NCBI GenBank assembly: GCA_003153375.1
Contig: PLYM01000103.1
Location: 50,736 to 114,735 of the forward strand
Direction of reading: 5' to 3'
Source: Planctomycetaceae bacterium
GTDB lineage: Bacteria; Planctomycetota; Planctomycetia; Pirellulales; PALSA-1355
Length of the DNA stretch: 64,000 nt
Shown here piece after piece: positions 22,564-31,586 of the stretch; the first letter of the stretch is position 1, and each line of letters begins with the position of its first letter. The notes beneath the pieces were generated by a model, which was not told the origin of the DNA, ran no database searches, and saw nothing but the letters and a program-made list of their open reading frames with translations. The position numbers and the translations under genes are program-made.

Positions 22564-23379
22564 ATGCTGATTCGCGCAGGCTATGAGATTTCTTTTGCGA
22601 CCGACGCGCCGTTGGCGATGCTGTTGCTGCTTTACACGCACCCGTCGCGACGCGATTCGGTCGAAAGCGAGCGTCTCAAGCTCGTGCCCGATCTGCCCAT
22701 GGATGTCTTTTACGACGCCTATGGCAATCAGTGCGCGCGGGTGGCGGTGCCGGCCGGCACGATCACGATTCGCAATGATTGTCTGGTGAGCGACAGCGGC
22801 CATCCCGACCCCGTGAATCCCTATGCCCGGCAGTGCGACGTGGCCGAGTTGCCGGTCGAGGCGCTCCACTTTCTGCTGGCGAGCCGCTATTGCGAGGTCG
22901 ATCAGATGTCGAACATCGCCTGGCAATTGTTCGGCCACACTCCCTTGGGTTGGGCTCGCGTGCAGGCCGTCGTCGATTGGGTGCATTCGAACGTCGAGTT
23001 CGGTTATCACCACGCCCGGCCCACCAAGACGGCCGTCGACGTCTACAACGAGCGAACCGGGGTGTGCCGCGATTTCACGCATCTGGCGATCACCTTCTGT
23101 CGGGCGCTCAACATTCCCGCCCGTTATGCAACGGGCTATCTGGGCGACATCGGCGTGCCCGCGGTGCCCGCGCCGATGGATTTTAGCGCCTGGTTCGAAG
23201 TCTACCTGGGTGATCGTTGGTACGCCTTCGACGCCCGGCACAACAAACCGCGGATCGGACGCATTCTGATGGCCCGCGGACGCGATGCGGTCGACGCCGC
23301 GCTGACGACGTCGTTCGGCGTCGCCAACCTGGTGAAGTTCGAGGTTTGGACCGACGAAGTGGTCGCCGCCGGCCGGTAG
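22564..23379 (+). CDS. Transglutaminase-like protein
   Basis: NERTGVCRDFTHLAITFCRALNIPARYATGYL ... DFSAWFEVYLGDRWYAFDARHNKPRIGR. Confidence 0.85.
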   Translation: MLIRAGYEISFATDAPLAMLLLLYTHPSRRDSVESERLKLVPDLPMDVFYDAYGNQCARVAVPAGTITIRNDCLVSDSGHPDPVNPYARQCDVAELPVEALHFLLASRYCEVDQMSNIAWQLFGHTPLGWARVQAVVDWVHSNVEFGYHHARPTKTAVDVYNERTGVCRDFTHLAITFCRALNIPARYATGYLGDIGVPAVPAPMDFSAWFEVYLGDRWYAFDARHNKPRIGRILMARGRDAVDAALTTSFGVANLVKFEVWTDEVVAAGR

Positions 23380-23472
23380 TTCACCGGGACCGCTGGCCAG
23401 GATTGCGGCCGTCGGCTAGAACGCCCGACATGGACGACTTGGGCGATTCGCCGATCGCACGCCGCCAGAGCG

Positions 23473-24915
23473 CTAGAGCAAGATTTCTTTCACCGGCTGC
23501 CCGCCTTGTGCGACGGCGATCGGGCGGTTGGCTCGATCGTAGACGGGCATCTCGGGGTCGATGCCCAGCAGGTAGTAGATCGTGGCGCAAATGTCGCGGA
23601 TGTGTACCGGCTTGTCCTTGATAAAGGCCGCTTGCTCGTCCGATGCGCCATAAATGGTGCCGCCGCGAATTCCGCCGCCGGCCAGCAGCACGCTGTAGCA
23701 GTACGTCCAGTGGTCGCGGCCGCCGTTGACGTTGATTTTGGGGGTGCGGCCCATTTCGCCCATCGTGACGACCAGCGTTTCGTCCAACAAGCCGCGCGCG
23801 TCGAGGTCTTCGATGAACGCCGAGTAGGTCTGGTCGAAATTGGGTAGCAACGTGTTGCGGAGCATGGGGAAGTTGTTTTGATGGGTGTCCCAGCCCGCCT
23901 TGCTGACTTCGAACCGCTTGGAGAAGTTATCCCAACTGACGTTGACGAACCGCACGTCGCGCTCGACCAAGCGGCGTGCCAACAGCGTGGCCGAACCGAA
24001 CAAAGTTCGCCCGTAGCGGTCGCGGGTGCGATCGTCCTCGCGGCTGATATCGAAGGCCTCGCGAACTTGCCGCGAAGTGAGCATTTCGAAGGCCAGCCGC
24101 TGCTCGCGCGGATAATTGCCCAGGTCGCGCTTGGCTTCCAGGCCGCGAAACTCTCCATCGAGTTGTTCGACCAGCCGGCGACGATCGTTGAGGCGGTCAA
24201 GCGTCACGCCCTCGAGCATCTCGGTATCGCGCAGCCGCGGTTCTCCCCGCACGACTTGCGGGTTCCAGATGTCGTCAGGCGGATGGTCGACCGAGGCCGT
24301 ACACTCGGTGCAGAACGGATCGAACCGCCGGCCCAGGAAGCCGCCGTGCGGACCGGCCTTCTTACGCACCTCGCCCCAGCCGAGCGGGCAGGGCAGGTAG
24401 GCATAGGTTGGCAGCTCCTTTTTGCGATCGCGCTCCAGATAAGCGCAGACCGAACCCATACTGGGCGGATCGCTGTCGCGGAATTCTTCATCCGGCAAGT
24501 TGACGTCATAGCCGGTGTACATCGGCAGGTTTTTGTGGCAGCCTCCGTTGTGATAGACGCTGCGCACGATCGCCGACTTGTGCATCCAGCGCGAGGTGAG
24601 CGGCAGCATTTCGCAGATCTCGATGCCCGGCGCACTGGTGGCAATCGGTTTGAACTCGCCGCCAGCGCCGCCCGGGGCGCGGGGCTTCATGTCGAACATA
24701 TCCTGCGTCGGGGCCCCGCCTTGCAGATAGAGCAGGACGACGCGCTTCGCACGACCGGGCCGCAGATACGGATTGCGCGAGTTCTCGAGGGCCAAGAGCG
24801 ACCGTGTGTTGAACAGGCCCCCCAAAAGCGATAGCGCGCCGACTTTGAGCGTCTCACGCCGTGTGGGCCCCGAACACGCGCGACGCGGATTACCGAGCAC
24901 CGTAATCTCGCTCAT
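23473..24915 (-). CDS. DUF1501 domain-containing protein with Tat-like N-terminus
   Basis: TRRETLKVGALSLLGG; AKRVVLLYLQGGAPTQDMFDMKP; MGEMGRTPKINVNGGRDHW. Confidence 0.9.
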   Translation of the reverse strand: MSEITVLGNPRRACSGPTRRETLKVGALSLLGGLFNTRSLLALENSRNPYLRPGRAKRVVLLYLQGGAPTQDMFDMKPRAPGGAGGEFKPIATSAPGIEICEMLPLTSRWMHKSAIVRSVYHNGGCHKNLPMYTGYDVNLPDEEFRDSDPPSMGSVCAYLERDRKKELPTYAYLPCPLGWGEVRKKAGPHGGFLGRRFDPFCTECTASVDHPPDDIWNPQVVRGEPRLRDTEMLEGVTLDRLNDRRRLVEQLDGEFRGLEAKRDLGNYPREQRLAFEMLTSRQVREAFDISREDDRTRDRYGRTLFGSATLLARRLVERDVRFVNVSWDNFSKRFEVSKAGWDTHQNNFPMLRNTLLPNFDQTYSAFIEDLDARGLLDETLVVTMGEMGRTPKINVNGGRDHWTYCYSVLLAGGGIRGGTIYGASDEQAAFIKDKPVHIRDICATIYYLLGIDPEMPVYDRANRPIAVAQGGQPVKEILL

Positions 24916-25297
24916 GGCTGTTCCTTCCGGCCGCCGGGAGTCCATGGGAAACGGGGAATGCCACCGCTTCCCCAGAATCCTAGTTGTTGTGAACGGCACC
25001 TGCAAGATGCCCGGGTTTTGGTGGCCACGCGTGGGCGGATGAGAATATACTTCTCGGGCGAACCGCAGGTTCTCGTCGGCGTTCTGCCCGGAGCCTGGTT
25101 GGAACTTAAATCATCTCCATCGGTGTCGGAATTGCCTCGGATCTTTTAGGGCGATTGGCGCACGTTAGCCTAATCACAAAGCGGTCGGGCCAGTTGAAAA
25201 AGTCCGATTTACGATCGGGGTGGTTGGTTGGTGAAGCTGGCCACGATCGCTTGCTGAGCCACCAAACCTCCAGCCAAGGTGTAAGGACGTCGCGGAT

Positions 25298-26695
25298 TCA
25301 ATTCGCGGCCTTGGCTTGGCGCTCCCAAGTCTCGCCGCGCTTATAACGATTGGCCCGCTCGACGACCTCGGGGTTCTTGCTGATCGCAATCACCTGGTCG
25401 AGAGCCTTGTTGAACTCGACTTTGTTGGGGTCGCGAATTTCCCGATGATGTGCCAATTCGACGATCGTCTCGCACGCAGTCTCGGCAAAGGGCGCCTTGT
25501 CCACATAGGGGAAAACAAATCGCAGCGTTTCCACATCATAGGCGGTGCGGCAACGATTGATGACGAGCAATTGCTCCTCGTTCGACTTTGCCGCCTGCAT
25601 GGCCTGCTTCATGCGATCGAGCCGCTGACCGTCATTCCGCTTATCGCGAGTCGCCGCAATCTTGACGTAGCCCTGAAATGCCTGGCTGCGCTCGGCCGAA
25701 TCCTTCGTATTGTTGGCGATCTCGAGCAACGTGTCGGCCGTGCTGGCGTCGGGCCATTTGCTGAGCGCGTCGATGCCCAGCTTTCGCCGTTCCGCATCGC
25801 CGGCCGTGGCAATCTGGCCGACGAAATCGATCAGCTTCTTACCGCCCACACGCCCCACCAACGACAGCAATTGATCGCGTTGGGCCATGTCGACCGCGTC
25901 GAGAGCTTTGATCAACTGGGTGCCGCGATCGTCTTCGTTGTCGATTCGTGAGCAAACCAGCGCCACGCTCTTCTCGGCGGCATCGCGTTCGCCACCCCGT
26001 TGGGCCTTGAGGATACCAGGGAGCAACGCAGCAAGTTGACCGGCGCTGCCGAGTTGCCCCAGCGCCGCCATTGCCGCGGTGCGGACCTGGGCGTTGTCAT
26101 CGACCGACGCCGTCAGAAAAGCGGGCAGCTCGTTGCTGGCGCGGCGGTCGGCCAGAACTTCGATCAAGGCGGCCTTGGTCGTTGGCGAACCGGACGACAA
26201 TTCGGCTGCCAACGCCTTGGTAATCTTTTCGCCCCGCATTTGCGTCAGGCTCGCCTGGGCGGCAGCTTGTTCGGCCGCCGACTTGCTCGACAAGTACGTC
26301 ATTAGCAACGGCAGATCGGCGGGCTCTCCCAACTTGCCAAGAGCACTGATCGCCGCGGTACACACGCTTTCATCGGCACTGGATTTCAATAGCCCGACGA
26401 TGGCCGGGCGAGCAGCAGGATCGCCCCGATCGGCCAGAGCGCTAACGAGCGCCGTCTGGGCCGCAGGGTCAAGTTCGGGCAACCGGCCGGCAAACAGCTT
26501 GGTATCCTCGGAGCCGCCGGCAGAAGTTCGCACATGGTCGAGCCCTGCAGCTCGAAACTCCCGATCGCTGTCGCTGATCAGCTTGACGACCAGTTGCAGG
26601 AATTCGTTGGGCGTGTCGGCAGCGATCGACGTCACCGACGGGAACAGCAACAACGCCCCCAGAACCAACCACGCATAGACAGTCCGCCGCGACAT
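25298..26695 (-). CDS. HEAT-repeat protein, secreted
   Basis: Signal peptide and tandem alpha-solenoid repeats (AAMAALGQLGSAGQLAALLP). Confidence 0.75.
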   Translation of the reverse strand: MSRRTVYAWLVLGALLLFPSVTSIAADTPNEFLQLVVKLISDSDREFRAAGLDHVRTSAGGSEDTKLFAGRLPELDPAAQTALVSALADRGDPAARPAIVGLLKSSADESVCTAAISALGKLGEPADLPLLMTYLSSKSAAEQAAAQASLTQMRGEKITKALAAELSSGSPTTKAALIEVLADRRASNELPAFLTASVDDNAQVRTAAMAALGQLGSAGQLAALLPGILKAQRGGERDAAEKSVALVCSRIDNEDDRGTQLIKALDAVDMAQRDQLLSLVGRVGGKKLIDFVGQIATAGDAERRKLGIDALSKWPDASTADTLLEIANNTKDSAERSQAFQGYVKIAATRDKRNDGQRLDRMKQAMQAAKSNEEQLLVINRCRTAYDVETLRFVFPYVDKAPFAETACETIVELAHHREIRDPNKVEFNKALDQVIAISKNPEVVERANRYKRGETWERQAKAAN

Positions 26696-26740
26696 AACGT
26701 GATCTCCGCAGAATGTTTCCTGGTCAGTTTTCAAATGCGG

Positions 26741-27460
26741 CTAGCTTTGCTTGCTGGTGCAGGCCAAAATGCCGCGCGTCGCGGCCAAGCGTACCAGCCT
26801 GGCCTGGTTGTCGGCAGCCAGCGACCGATAGATCGCCAGCGCGTCGGTTTGTTTTTGGCCGGCCAGCAGCGCTTCGGCACAGGCCAACAGGGCATCGATG
26901 ACGGCCGGTTTGTCTCTTGCCGCCGACGTTGCCGCTACTTTCAGCACCGCAGCTGCATCGACGCTGCCAATGGCGCCCAGCGTCAAAGCGGCAGCCCGGG
27001 CGACCGCAGGATCGCCGTCGTTGAGTAAAACATTGAGCACGGAAACCGACGCCGCATCACGGCGCGAGCCGAGCGAACTGATCACTCCGACTTTGAGCTC
27101 GTTGCTCACCTTGCCGGTTGCATCACGCAGGGCCTGGGCCGCCTCGGGCGCCGGCATCCGTTCGAGGGCCATGCGAGCCATGTGCGAATAATCCTTCTGG
27201 CCGAGCATCGACGCCAGGGCGGGCACCGCGGCGACCGTGCCGACGATCGCCAGTTTGCGGCACACATAGTCTTTGGCATCGCGTGAAGCGTCGCTTTGCA
27301 AAGTGGCGATCAGGCGGTTTTCGAGATCCCGGCGAACCTCGGCCTGGTCGTGTGATACCGCTACCGCATCCTCGATCGGCGCCAACGGCGCCATGTCGGA
27401 ACCCCAGTCATATTGCTTCAGTACCGCGAAAGCTTCGTCCAACATATTGAGAATCCTCAT
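26741..27460 (-). CDS. HEAT-repeat protein
   Basis: VGTVAAVPALASMLGQKDYSHMARMALERMPAPEAAQALRDA; start uncertain. Confidence 0.7.
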   Translation of the reverse strand: MRILNMLDEAFAVLKQYDWGSDMAPLAPIEDAVAVSHDQAEVRRDLENRLIATLQSDASRDAKDYVCRKLAIVGTVAAVPALASMLGQKDYSHMARMALERMPAPEAAQALRDATGKVSNELKVGVISSLGSRRDAASVSVLNVLLNDGDPAVARAAALTLGAIGSVDAAAVLKVAATSAARDKPAVIDALLACAEALLAGQKQTDALAIYRSLAADNQARLVRLAATRGILACTSKQS

Positions 27461-27496
27461 GAAATTGGTTGCAAGAATGGATTCAGCGGATCCTGT

Positions 27497-28717
27497 TTAC
27501 ACCTGCCACGGCTCACGGCGGGCGCGGTCGACCAGGCGATTGGCCTCGGCATCGCCGGGGAATTGCTGCGCCCTGGCATCCCACTTCAGCGATCGCCTCA
27601 ACTGATAGGCGATGTTGCCCAGGTGGCTGACGACGGCGGTGTTCACCGCCAATTCGATATCGCGGAACGGCTTTTCACGTGTTTTCACGCACTCAATAAA
27701 ATCACCGTGGATTCCCCCCTCGCCTTTGTACATCGGCACCGGTTTGGCGGGTGTTCGTTCGCTGGGCGTTCCTTCGATGGCCAGGTTTTCCGTGTTCGGG
27801 CGATTGTGATAGATGATCAGTCCGTTGGGATAACGATAGCTGAGATAGGGCACGCCCGATTTCTCGTGATAGGTGACCTCTTCGGGTTGCAACTCGCGGA
27901 CATCGCAAATGAACGTTGCGCCGCCAAAATGATGAGCGCCCCAGTCGGTCATGCCTCCGCCCGAATAGTCGCTGAACGAGCGCCAACTCGCTCCGTTGAT
28001 GGAGAAGCTGCCGCTGCAGCGCTTCGAGTTGTAGGGCGCCCACGGGGCGGGGCCGAGCCACAGATTCCAATCGATTTTTTCGGCCATCTCTTCGGCCGGC
28101 AGGTTGCAAAGCTTGGGCAACGGGTTGACGTTGACGTTGATCGACTTGATCCTGCCCAATTCCCCCGCCCAGGCTGGATCGACATACTTCCGATAATCTC
28201 CCAGCACGCGCTGACTGCCGCCTGAAAAGACCCGTCCGTAGCGCCGCGCGGCGGCGATCATCAAGGGGCCTTCACGCAGGGTGAGCGTTTCGGGCTTCTG
28301 GCAGTAAACGTCTTTGCCTTGTCGGCAGGCCTCGATGGCCATGACCGCGTGCCAATGGTCCGGCGTGGCGATATGAACGGCGTCGATGTCGGAGCGCGCC
28401 AAAAGTTCGCGAAAATCGTTGTAGGCCGTGCAGTCTTTGTTGCCGTATTTGTCGTCGACGGTGGCTTTGGCCTTGTCGCGCACGTCGTCGCGCACGTCGC
28501 ACAGAGCGACATATTGCACGTCCTTGCGATGCAGAAAGTCAGACTGGTCTCCTCGGCCCATGTTGCCAATGCCGATGCCGCCCATCACAATCCGATCGCT
28601 GGCTGCCGGGCAGTCGGCATTGCCTAGCGCCGTAGACGTTATGATGTACGGTGCCGCGACGGCGGCGCCCGTGGTCTGCAAGAAACGACGGCGGCTGGTT
28701 CGTTCGAACATGCTCAT
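27497..28717 (-). CDS. Gfo/Idh/MocA family oxidoreductase, Tat-exported
   Basis: TSRRRFLQTTGAAVAAPYIITS; MGGIGIGNMGRG; ATPDHWHAVMAIEACRQGKDVYCQKPETLTLREG. Confidence 0.9.
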   Translation of the reverse strand: MSMFERTSRRRFLQTTGAAVAAPYIITSTALGNADCPAASDRIVMGGIGIGNMGRGDQSDFLHRKDVQYVALCDVRDDVRDKAKATVDDKYGNKDCTAYNDFRELLARSDIDAVHIATPDHWHAVMAIEACRQGKDVYCQKPETLTLREGPLMIAAARRYGRVFSGGSQRVLGDYRKYVDPAWAGELGRIKSINVNVNPLPKLCNLPAEEMAEKIDWNLWLGPAPWAPYNSKRCSGSFSINGASWRSFSDYSGGGMTDWGAHHFGGATFICDVRELQPEEVTYHEKSGVPYLSYRYPNGLIIYHNRPNTENLAIEGTPSERTPAKPVPMYKGEGGIHGDFIECVKTREKPFRDIELAVNTAVVSHLGNIAYQLRRSLKWDARAQQFPGDAEANRLVDRARREPWQV

Positions 28718-28994
28718 GGGCACACACCCTCGTGACGATTCGTGAATAGGTGACGCAAATCGAAGCGACGTCGCACAAAGCGCCCTAGTCTAGCATGCCC
28801 TGGTCGTGAGTTTAAGCAGCATCGTGGAGCTTCTTGTTCTGGGGGTCACGAGGTCGAAGCGGTCCAGATCATTCTGCACTGTCATGTCGAAAGGCGTGTG
28901 GCCGGTGTTCTCTGTTCGTGCGGCAGGATTTGAACTCGGTCGCGCAAACCGTCGGCTTTTTTGCTCGTCTCAGAAACCGTAGAACGGTGGTTTC

Positions 28995-29750
28995 TTGACG
29001 CTTCCCGCAATACGTATGGGGCGTGTTGAAAAAGTCCGCTGGCTTTTACGCGTTTGCTTGGCTCCCGAAGGCCAAGCAAACGAGCATGACTTGCTCTTCA
29101 CGCAATTGCAGAGCCGCCCACTGTACCTTACTGCCGGAGTTGGGAAGTCGACGGTCGAACTGGACCTGGCGGCGTCCGGGCAAATTCGCATGCGTGTGAC
29201 GGACATTCCCAACAGCGTCACGATCGCTGAGGAAGAGGTCCAAGTCTCTATCGTGGTTGCGGCGTATCCGGATGGAATGAGGTATTACGAACCTGGACCG
29301 GTACCACCAAGCGCCGAGCCGCCGCGAGATGGTTGGCCGCTGCCACTTCCGCTAGCCCATCACAACATCGCCGCTGCCATGCAGAGGCCGGCGGATCTTC
29401 CCCGCGCCTGGCGGCTGCCGCCACGAAATTACTCCGTTATGGTGCAGCTCTCGTTCGTGGGGTCGAAAACGAATGCCGCTAACATCCCGCTCATACCGCC
29501 CACACAAACAAAATCGGTGCCATTTGACGTGAAACTCACGCCGGGCGGCACCGCCACGTTCACCGTCAGCGTGCCCGGCGATCCACTGGAGAATCGTTTC
29601 GAGGCCGCCGTGAAAGAGTTTGAGAAGAATTATTATCAGGCGAAGCTTGGACCTGTGCCAGAAATTGGTCCCACCATCCTCAAACCCGTTGCCGATGGAA
29701 TTGAACTCAACGTGGCCATCACCATGGAAGAGACAGCCGTCGAGCGGTAA
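28995..29750 (+). CDS. Hypothetical protein; 5' end uncertain
   Basis: ORF begins at TTG and spans a perfect 12-bp inverted repeat; the true start may be downstream. Confidence 0.4.
   Translation: MTLPAIRMGRVEKVRWLLRVCLAPEGQANEHDLLFTQLQSRPLYLTAGVGKSTVELDLAASGQIRMRVTDIPNSVTIAEEEVQVSIVVAAYPDGMRYYEPGPVPPSAEPPRDGWPLPLPLAHHNIAAAMQRPADLPRAWRLPPRNYSVMVQLSFVGSKTNAANIPLIPPTQTKSVPFDVKLTPGGTATFTVSVPGDPLENRFEAAVKEFEKNYYQAKLGPVPEIGPTILKPVADGIELNVAITMEETAVER
29051..29082. repeat. Perfect 12-bp inverted repeat with 8-nt loop
   Basis: cgtttgcttggc-tcccgaag-gccaagcaaacg. Confidence 0.9.
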
Positions 29751-30066
29751 GCAGTTGCCTCACGCTGCCGAGTCAATTGATCCTGAAAAAGGTTGGATAA
29801 CTCGGAAGACGGCGGGCGATCCAAGTCATCACCGTAGTGGTAACGGCAGTAGTCTCGGATTGCCGTATCAGAAATCAACGTCCCATCAACTCGCCAATTG
29901 GGAACGAGTGCTACAACGGTCGCGCAGCTTGAAGTTGCCGGTCGTAGCCGCCTGGCAAGGATCGCCCGCGAGATGGGCGTGGGCCGAATCGAGTCAACGA
30001 GTTCCTAAGTCCAATGGACCCGAATGGCAAGCGCGCGCGGCGGAATCAACCGCCCACCCGCCCGTG

Positions 30067-31425
30067 TCAGCGGTTCGCGGCCGATTCCTTCGAGCCGATG
30101 CAATAGATGCGCGGCGCGGTGCGAATCAGCAGCTTGTCGCCGACGATGATCGGCGTGGCCATGCCCATGTCGTCTTCGGCCAACGTATTGGTGTGCAGGA
30201 TTCCGAAGTCGGTTCCGGTCTTGATCACAAAGGTCACGCCGTCTTCATTCAGGCAGAACAGCTTGTTGTCGTAGGCCCAGGGCGAGCTGGTAAAGGCCTT
30301 GCCGTTGGGGATGCGTTTGCGGGCGTAGATCTCACGGCCGGTTTTGGCGTCGTAACTGGCCAGCAGGCCGCGATCGTAAAGAATATAGAGCGTGTCGCCC
30401 CAGATCAGCGGAGTTGGATGATAGGGTCCGGCCTTGGGGTGCGACCAGGCAATAAAGTCGTTGGTCTTTTCGGTTTCCCCCAGCGAAATGTCGCCGGTTG
30501 CGCCCGGCTTGATGGCATAGAGAGGATTGCTGCCCCACACGACGTGGCCCGACGTCAGAAACAAGTAGCCGAACTGGGCAAAGGGCGTGGGGATGGCCAG
30601 GACTGACTTGCCCTTCAGCTTCCATAGCAGACGGCCTTCGAGATCGTAGGATCGGGCCCAGCCGATGCCCGAAGTGACCAACTCGGTACGCTGCTCATTT
30701 TCCCAGATGAAGGGAGTTGAGTAGTTGGTTTTTTCGTCGCGGTCGATCCGCATGATCTCTTCGCCGGTCACCTTGTTCAGCACCAGCAGATAGGACTTCT
30801 CCTCATTGTCGTTGACGATGTACAGCCCGTCCTTGTAGAGCACCGGCGACGTCGAAGTGCCCCAGCCATAGTTCGTTTCGGCGGCCGGCAGCAAGCGCGA
30901 CCAGAGCAGCTTGCCGTCGAGGTCGTAGCAGAACATGCCCACGTTGCCGAAGTAGGCATAAATGCGCTGGCCGTCGGTCGTGGGCGACTCGGAGGCCAGG
31001 GTGTTCTTCAGATGGTGCGGCTTAGCCGGCACCCCTTCGTGCGACACGCGGTCCCACAACTTGTGCCCGGTGTTGAGGTCGAAGCAATAGACCTTCCACT
31101 CGTGTTTGTCGGTGTCCTTGGGATACTTGTTGGCGTCGACGTCTTCGAGATATAAGCCTTTGCGCGGCTCGGTCGTGGTGCCCGTATTGACGCAGGTCGT
31201 GACCACGACGCGGTTGCCCCACACGATCGGCGACGACCATCCCAGCCCCGGCACGTCGACCTTCCAGACCACGTTCTCCGTGGCGCTCCAGTGGTCGGGG
31301 GGAGAGGCCTGGCTCGTTGGCTCGCGCAAACGGCCCGCCAAAAATTGCGGCACGTGTTCTTCGGCCACGGCCGCCAGCGAGAAATTGCAAACGGCCAGAC
31401 AAGCCAGCAGCATAGCGCGCGTCAT
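30067..31425 (-). CDS. PQQ-like beta-propeller repeat protein, secreted
   Basis: Signal peptide; VWKVDVPGLGWSSPIVWGNRVVVTTC; YCFDLNTGHKLWDRV; SYDAKTGREIYARKR. Confidence 0.85.
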   Translation of the reverse strand: MTRAMLLACLAVCNFSLAAVAEEHVPQFLAGRLREPTSQASPPDHWSATENVVWKVDVPGLGWSSPIVWGNRVVVTTCVNTGTTTEPRKGLYLEDVDANKYPKDTDKHEWKVYCFDLNTGHKLWDRVSHEGVPAKPHHLKNTLASESPTTDGQRIYAYFGNVGMFCYDLDGKLLWSRLLPAAETNYGWGTSTSPVLYKDGLYIVNDNEEKSYLLVLNKVTGEEIMRIDRDEKTNYSTPFIWENEQRTELVTSGIGWARSYDLEGRLLWKLKGKSVLAIPTPFAQFGYLFLTSGHVVWGSNPLYAIKPGATGDISLGETEKTNDFIAWSHPKAGPYHPTPLIWGDTLYILYDRGLLASYDAKTGREIYARKRIPNGKAFTSSPWAYDNKLFCLNEDGVTFVIKTGTDFGILHTNTLAEDDMGMATPIIVGDKLLIRTAPRIYCIGSKESAANR

Positions 31426-31586
31426 GGAACTCGACTCCAACCCACGGAAAAGTCGCTTGACCACTGCCAAACTGAGTCCGGCGGCGTCTTCTTGCCGTCG
31501 ATGCTAGCCTTCGCCCTGGGCAAAGACAATAGTTCCGCCGCAAAAGCAGGGCCAGGGCCTGCTTGCCCTGAGTGCAGGCGGCAGGA

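Noticed and set aside
25185-25210. GTTGAAAAAGTCCG as a mobile element
   Set aside because: Only a short motif; no transposase or paired terminal repeat around it, and 14-mer matches can occur by chance in 64 kb.
28921-28960. tRNA-like T-loop sequence (ggatttgaact on plus, AGTTCAAATCC on minus)
   Set aside because: Flanking bases do not form a good T-stem and no acceptor or anticodon arm could be matched; at most a tRNA-like remnant.
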